Shown here: positions 61,035 to 64,000 of the stretch, piece after piece
Numbering within the stretch: the first letter of the stretch is position 1
Layout of the letters: each line of letters opens with the position of its first letter
Source of the DNA: Bacillus sp. NTK071
GTDB lineage: Bacteria > Bacillota > Bacilli > Bacillales > Guptibacillaceae
Assembly (NCBI RefSeq): GCF_017303315.1
Contig: NZ_JAFKOI010000008.1
Coordinates: 1-64,000, forward strand
DNA: 64,000 bases
Direction: 5' to 3'
Position numbers and translations under genes: made by a program
Notes under the pieces: generated by a model
What the model was told of the DNA's origin: nothing
The model's input: only the letters and a program-made list of their open reading frames with translations
Databases searched by the model: none

Positions 61035-62126
61035 CTACCTTCTCATGGTACTAACCTGCGACAAATCAGAATGGCGGTAGACTGGAAAATAACCCTGACA
61101 TTGTTCAGGAATAGAAGCAGCAAGTTCTTTATAGATTGATTCATTGTGTACCTGCTTCCCAATATAGAATGGCAGTGCTCCATTCTTATTAAAGTGCTTC
61201 TTGAACTTGTACAAACTATCATCATTTCCAGCATATCCACCTCCTAAATGCATGGCTTTGAACCCTTGCTTCTTGGCCCATTGAACCATGTAATCTATAA
61301 CCAAATTGTTCGTGGCTAGACGTAAATACTCATGATCAGATCCTAATAAATGATAATGAATATACTCATCTCCAAGTATAAAAATAACCGACATAACGAC
61401 TTGCTCATCTTCTGTCACGACTTCAATCAACTCTACGTTTTCTCCTAATAGTTCAAGCGTATTTTGAAAGTAAGTATCGGTAAAATAATAATATTCTTTA
61501 GCCCCTGTTCTCTCCATTGTCGAGTTATAAAGTCTGAGGAGATCTTGCCGTTCGTTTCGATTTCGGTGCTGAATTCGTAAGTCATAACATTTGGATTTTC
61601 GAATTCGATTTCTGTTTTTCGTATCGTAATTCGCCCAAATCTCTTCATATTCTTTTGTTAAATCAACATAAATCGTATCTCTTATATGGGCTTTCTTAAC
61701 CCCACCAAAGTAGTCTTGATTTTGATACAGAGGATGAAACCGAATAAATTCCGTAATGATTTGAGCGTTCTTACAATAGTCACGAAATGAGTGTGTGAAT
61801 CGTGGCAGAAAATCCTTTAATCTCGCTTTATCCTTTACGTTAGTTAATGGACCTCCATAACCATAGGGTGTTGTAATATCATAGAGCTTTCCGTATTTTT
61901 GAGTAACTTGCCTTAGGTGGGGTAACGTTGTTAAATCTCTTAACAAATACGGATAAAACACAAAGTCCTCTCCTTCTTCGTAAAGATAAGCCTGTGCAAG
62001 ACCATCACCATTTTTCTCATGAATCTCACAATATTCGGGGGTGAAATAGACATCCTTTTGATCCAAACGATTTAGATATTCATGCCATTCCTTTTTGTCA
62101 GTAAGACCGAATAATTGTTTTCCCAT
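61035..62126 (-). CDS. FemAB/GNAT-like transferase, EPS copy 2
   Basis: This 363-residue paralogue of the protein encoded at 46584 shares YFTPEYCEIHEKNG, TTPYGYGGPLTN, IWANYDTKNRNRIRKS and LHLGGGYAGNDDSLYKFKKHFNK in the same order. GAGGA is upstream of the ATG. As with copy 1, an acyl or aminoacyl transfer to the polysaccharide precursor is inferred from the fold and location. The second copy lies directly between a sugar transferase and a GT4, a tighter arrangement than in the first locus. Confidence 0.8.
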   Translation of the reverse strand: MGKQLFGLTDKKEWHEYLNRLDQKDVYFTPEYCEIHEKNGDGLAQAYLYEEGEDFVFYPYLLRDLTTLPHLRQVTQKYGKLYDITTPYGYGGPLTNVKDKARLKDFLPRFTHSFRDYCKNAQIITEFIRFHPLYQNQDYFGGVKKAHIRDTIYVDLTKEYEEIWANYDTKNRNRIRKSKCYDLRIQHRNRNERQDLLRLYNSTMERTGAKEYYYFTDTYFQNTLELLGENVELIEVVTEDEQVVMSVIFILGDEYIHYHLLGSDHEYLRLATNNLVIDYMVQWAKKQGFKAMHLGGGYAGNDDSLYKFKKHFNKNGALPFYIGKQVHNESIYKELAASIPEQCQGYFPVYRHSDLSQVSTMRR

Positions 62127-62212
62127 GAAATCCTCCCAATGATTCGAGTCGATAACGTCAATAGGCTATGTCTGATCCTCAAGTATGTAGTGGCATAACC
62201 GTTATCTTATCC

Positions 62213-62818
62213 TCATGAATTAGCGCTTTTCCGTTCCGTATCAAAATTCAGCATATGATTCCCCGGATCCTCAACGACATCCTCTCGCTTTAACACTTTC
62301 ACAATAGTTAACGTAATAATTTTGAAATCGAACCATAATGACCAATTCCTAACATAGTGAACATCCAATGCCAGTCGTTCGTCCCATCCAAGATGATTTC
62401 GTCCTGTGATTTGAGCGAGCCCTGTTATACCAGGTCTCACATCGTGCCGTTTTCGTTCATTTTCAGTGTAGTAAGGTAGGTATCTTGGAAGGAGTGGTCT
62501 TGGTCCTACAAAACTCATATCGCCTTTTAACACATTGACGAGCTGTGGAAGTTCATCTATGCTTAAACGTCTTAACACCCGTCCAAATGGAATTAGCCTT
62601 TCTGAAGACGGCAGAAGCTTTCCGTTATCATCACACTCATTGGTCATCGTTCTGAATTTATAAATCGTAAACGGTTTTTCTTTGTAGCCGATTCGCTCTT
62701 GCTTATAAAGAATCGGTGAGCCGATCTTAGCTTTAAGAAGGATGCTCACTCCTAGGATGATTGTTGATAATAGCAGAATAATAAACGTACTCCCCAGTAC
62801 ATCAACTAATCGTTTCAT
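62213..62818 (-). CDS. Initiating sugar-phosphate transferase, EPS copy 2
   Basis: This 201-residue bacterial sugar transferase resembles the epsL product at 48486 over its full length (YKQERIGYKEKPFTIYKFRTM; RRLSIDELPQLVNVLKGDMSFVGPRPLL; RPGITGLAQITGRN). GGGGGAAAGGA precedes the ATG. It has its own N-terminal membrane helix. A second initiating enzyme suggests a second repeat unit or a second lipid-linked glycan. An exact SinR heptamer lies 25 bases before its start. Confidence 0.9.
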   Translation of the reverse strand: MKRLVDVLGSTFIILLLSTIILGVSILLKAKIGSPILYKQERIGYKEKPFTIYKFRTMTNECDDNGKLLPSSERLIPFGRVLRRLSIDELPQLVNVLKGDMSFVGPRPLLPRYLPYYTENERKRHDVRPGITGLAQITGRNHLGWDERLALDVHYVRNWSLWFDFKIITLTIVKVLKREDVVEDPGNHMLNFDTERKSANS

Positions 62819-62842
62819 GTTCCTTTCCCCCTAACCCCTTTC

Positions 62843-62858
62843 GTTTCTTATAAAGAAC
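62843..62858. promoter_or_regulatory. SinR-like operator upstream of the second sugar transferase
   Basis: GTTTCTTATAAAGAAC has one exact SinR heptamer (AAAGAAC, 62852-62858) in a near palindrome, and is 25 bases before the start of the sugar transferase. Confidence 0.55.
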
Positions 62859-62906
62859 GATCGTGTATGATTATGATTCATCTGTGCCACTTTGGATATA
62901 GATTGA

Positions 62907-64000
62907 TCACAACCCGTCTACCCTCTCAGAACTCCTTACCTTCCCTCTTTGAATCAATCCTTTGTTCGTTAGGTAAGAGAAAAGCGAGTGATTCAATTGT
63001 TTATCTAACAAGATATAGATGCCAATGATGACATATTGAGTGACCGCTGCGAGAATCGGAAGGCCGTTGAACACCAAGTCGCATAAAACTAGGCTTCCTA
63101 GAAGAATCGTAATGAATGGAATCATTCTCTTTCCTATAAACGACCGATTCGGTGCCACAACCCAAAACCCTAGAAACGCAACTACTTCAATCAGAATACA
63201 GGCCCATGCTGCTCCAATTAATCCGAAGCTTTGACTCAACATCCAATAGAAAATAGCTGCCCCTATCACAGCAAGTGATTGTACAATCATTCTTTGAGTT
63301 TGACGAGCTCTTGTTGTTAATCCATCAGCTAATGCAATTGTAATTCCTTGAAGAAATAAAACGATGGATATAATCTTCAATAAACTTGCTGCACTAACCC
63401 ATTCAGATCCAAATAACAATTCAATAATAGGTGTTGCGAAATAATAGAGGGGCACCGTCATTGCCATACCAACTAACCCCATGATTTTCATTTGAAGCAT
63501 GTTTAACGACTCATGTTCTTCTATGTGGTTGCTATTGTAATAACGGAATAGAACTGGATAAAAAGCGCCTGCCACAATGAAAGGAAGCTGAAGAAGTGCT
63601 TGCGGAATCCGATAAGCGACTGCAAAAAGGCCAACTTCAGCAAGAGATACCGTTTTCTCTAGTAGAATCGGACCTAGCTGCGGTAGAATAACAAATAGCA
63701 ATCCAGTCACTGTGAAGGATAAAAGCTGATCGAACAATCCTTTGTGGAACGAGCAGCGAAGCGGTATTCTCGTATACTTGAGAACCAGGAATATTCCCAT
63801 TAAACCTGATAATAAATACGATAAACCATATGCCGAGTAAACGATATAAGGATGCCAGTTAAAGATCATACCAATCGTAATCGACAGAACAAGTAAGAGA
63901 GAGGAAGTAATCCTGATAATCCCTGAGAATTGCATTTTTTCAACAAGCTGAAAGTATGTGGATGAAATACTCTGCATAGAGACGCCAATAACAAAAGGAA
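62907..64000 (-). CDS. Wzx-type polysaccharide flippase, 5' end outside window
   Basis: At least 363 residues of a polytopic protein of the MATE/MVF-like polysaccharide transport group are seen, with about nine to ten membrane segments and the typical VGLFAVAYRIPQALLQLPFIVAGAFYPVLFRYY segment. The reading frame is open to the right edge, where codons read PFVIGVS before the first internal Met, so the true start is outside the window. It would flip lipid-linked repeat units to the outer face. The first EPS locus has a polymerase but no flippase; this is the only one in the window. Confidence 0.85.
   Translation of the reverse strand, partial: PFVIGVSMQSISSTYFQLVEKMQFSGIIRITSSLLLVLSITIGMIFNWHPYIVYSAYGLSYLLSGLMGIFLVLKYTRIPLRCSFHKGLFDQLLSFTVTGLLFVILPQLGPILLEKTVSLAEVGLFAVAYRIPQALLQLPFIVAGAFYPVLFRYYNSNHIEEHESLNMLQMKIMGLVGMAMTVPLYYFATPIIELLFGSEWVSAASLLKIISIVLFLQGITIALADGLTTRARQTQRMIVQSLAVIGAAIFYWMLSQSFGLIGAAWACILIEVVAFLGFWVVAPNRSFIGKRMIPFITILLGSLVLCDLVFNGLPILAAVTQYVIIGIYILLDKQLNHSLFSYLTNKGLIQRGKVRSSERVDGL

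Overview
The window looks like the chromosome of a low-GC, spore-former-type Firmicute of the Bacillaceae, probably a marine or alkaliphilic Bacillus relative. This rests on strong AGGAGG-type ribosome binding sites, many intrinsic terminators, and B. subtilis-like gene sets: YfhO/CsbB/GtcA, YwrA/B/D, AsnO, SinR, the Eps genes, and a DUF1659/DUF2922/YvrJ cluster. I do not assign a species. I saw no rRNA, tRNA, CRISPR or prophage.

Left part (1-39.9 kb), mixed housekeeping and accessory metabolism: the end of an IS3-family element beside yhdT-panF; a three-gene lipid-linked cell-wall glycosylation operon (yfhO, GT2, gtrA); a glycosyltransferase followed by a polysaccharide deacetylase broken by two in-frame stops; two adjacent MgtC paralogues; asnO; a POT peptide transporter; a small secreted peptide; a GntR/HutC regulator; a chromate-transporter pair with a YwrD-like gamma-glutamyltransferase; a diguanylate cyclase preceded by a c-di-GMP-I riboswitch and terminator; an FAD amine oxidase; and an exported metallophosphoesterase. 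From 25.3 to 36.7 kb is a sigma-54 regulated catabolic locus. A PAS-AAA-Fis activator lies between two recognisable -24/-12 promoters. One drives gabT plus an aldehyde dehydrogenase. The other drives a ureohydrolase, an SSS transporter and an aminoaldehyde dehydrogenase, then an NCS1 permease, a nitrilase-family amidohydrolase and a cyclase-family hydrolase. The likely flow is from guanidino or polyamine compounds through GABA to succinate, with an unidentified amide or ring substrate feeding in through the last three genes.

Right part (39.9-64 kb), mostly extracellular polysaccharide: a long minus-strand locus runs from an EpsA-like co-polymerase (52.85 kb) down to a SinR-like repressor at its far end (39.9 kb). 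A second partial module (59.7 kb to the right edge) repeats three of its gene types (sugar transferase, FemAB-like transferase, GT4) and adds a Wzx-type flippase cut by the window edge. SinR-heptamer-like palindromes lie upstream of epsA, epsC, epsL and the second epsL. Between the modules are two beta-helix proteins, a lipoprotein, cysQ, an acyltransferase, the DUF1659/DUF2922/yvrJ operon, and about 600 bases of structured non-coding sequence that resembles the 5' part of a group II intron.

Two dispersed palindrome families run through the window. A REP-like hairpin (stem CGGGTGGTG with loop CCTGT) has nine copies plus one fragment, all left of 39.9 kb. A 20-base palindrome centred on AAACGTTT has six copies, mostly just after gene ends. 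Three small genes of 48 to 53 codons that a 60-residue cutoff would miss are also described.
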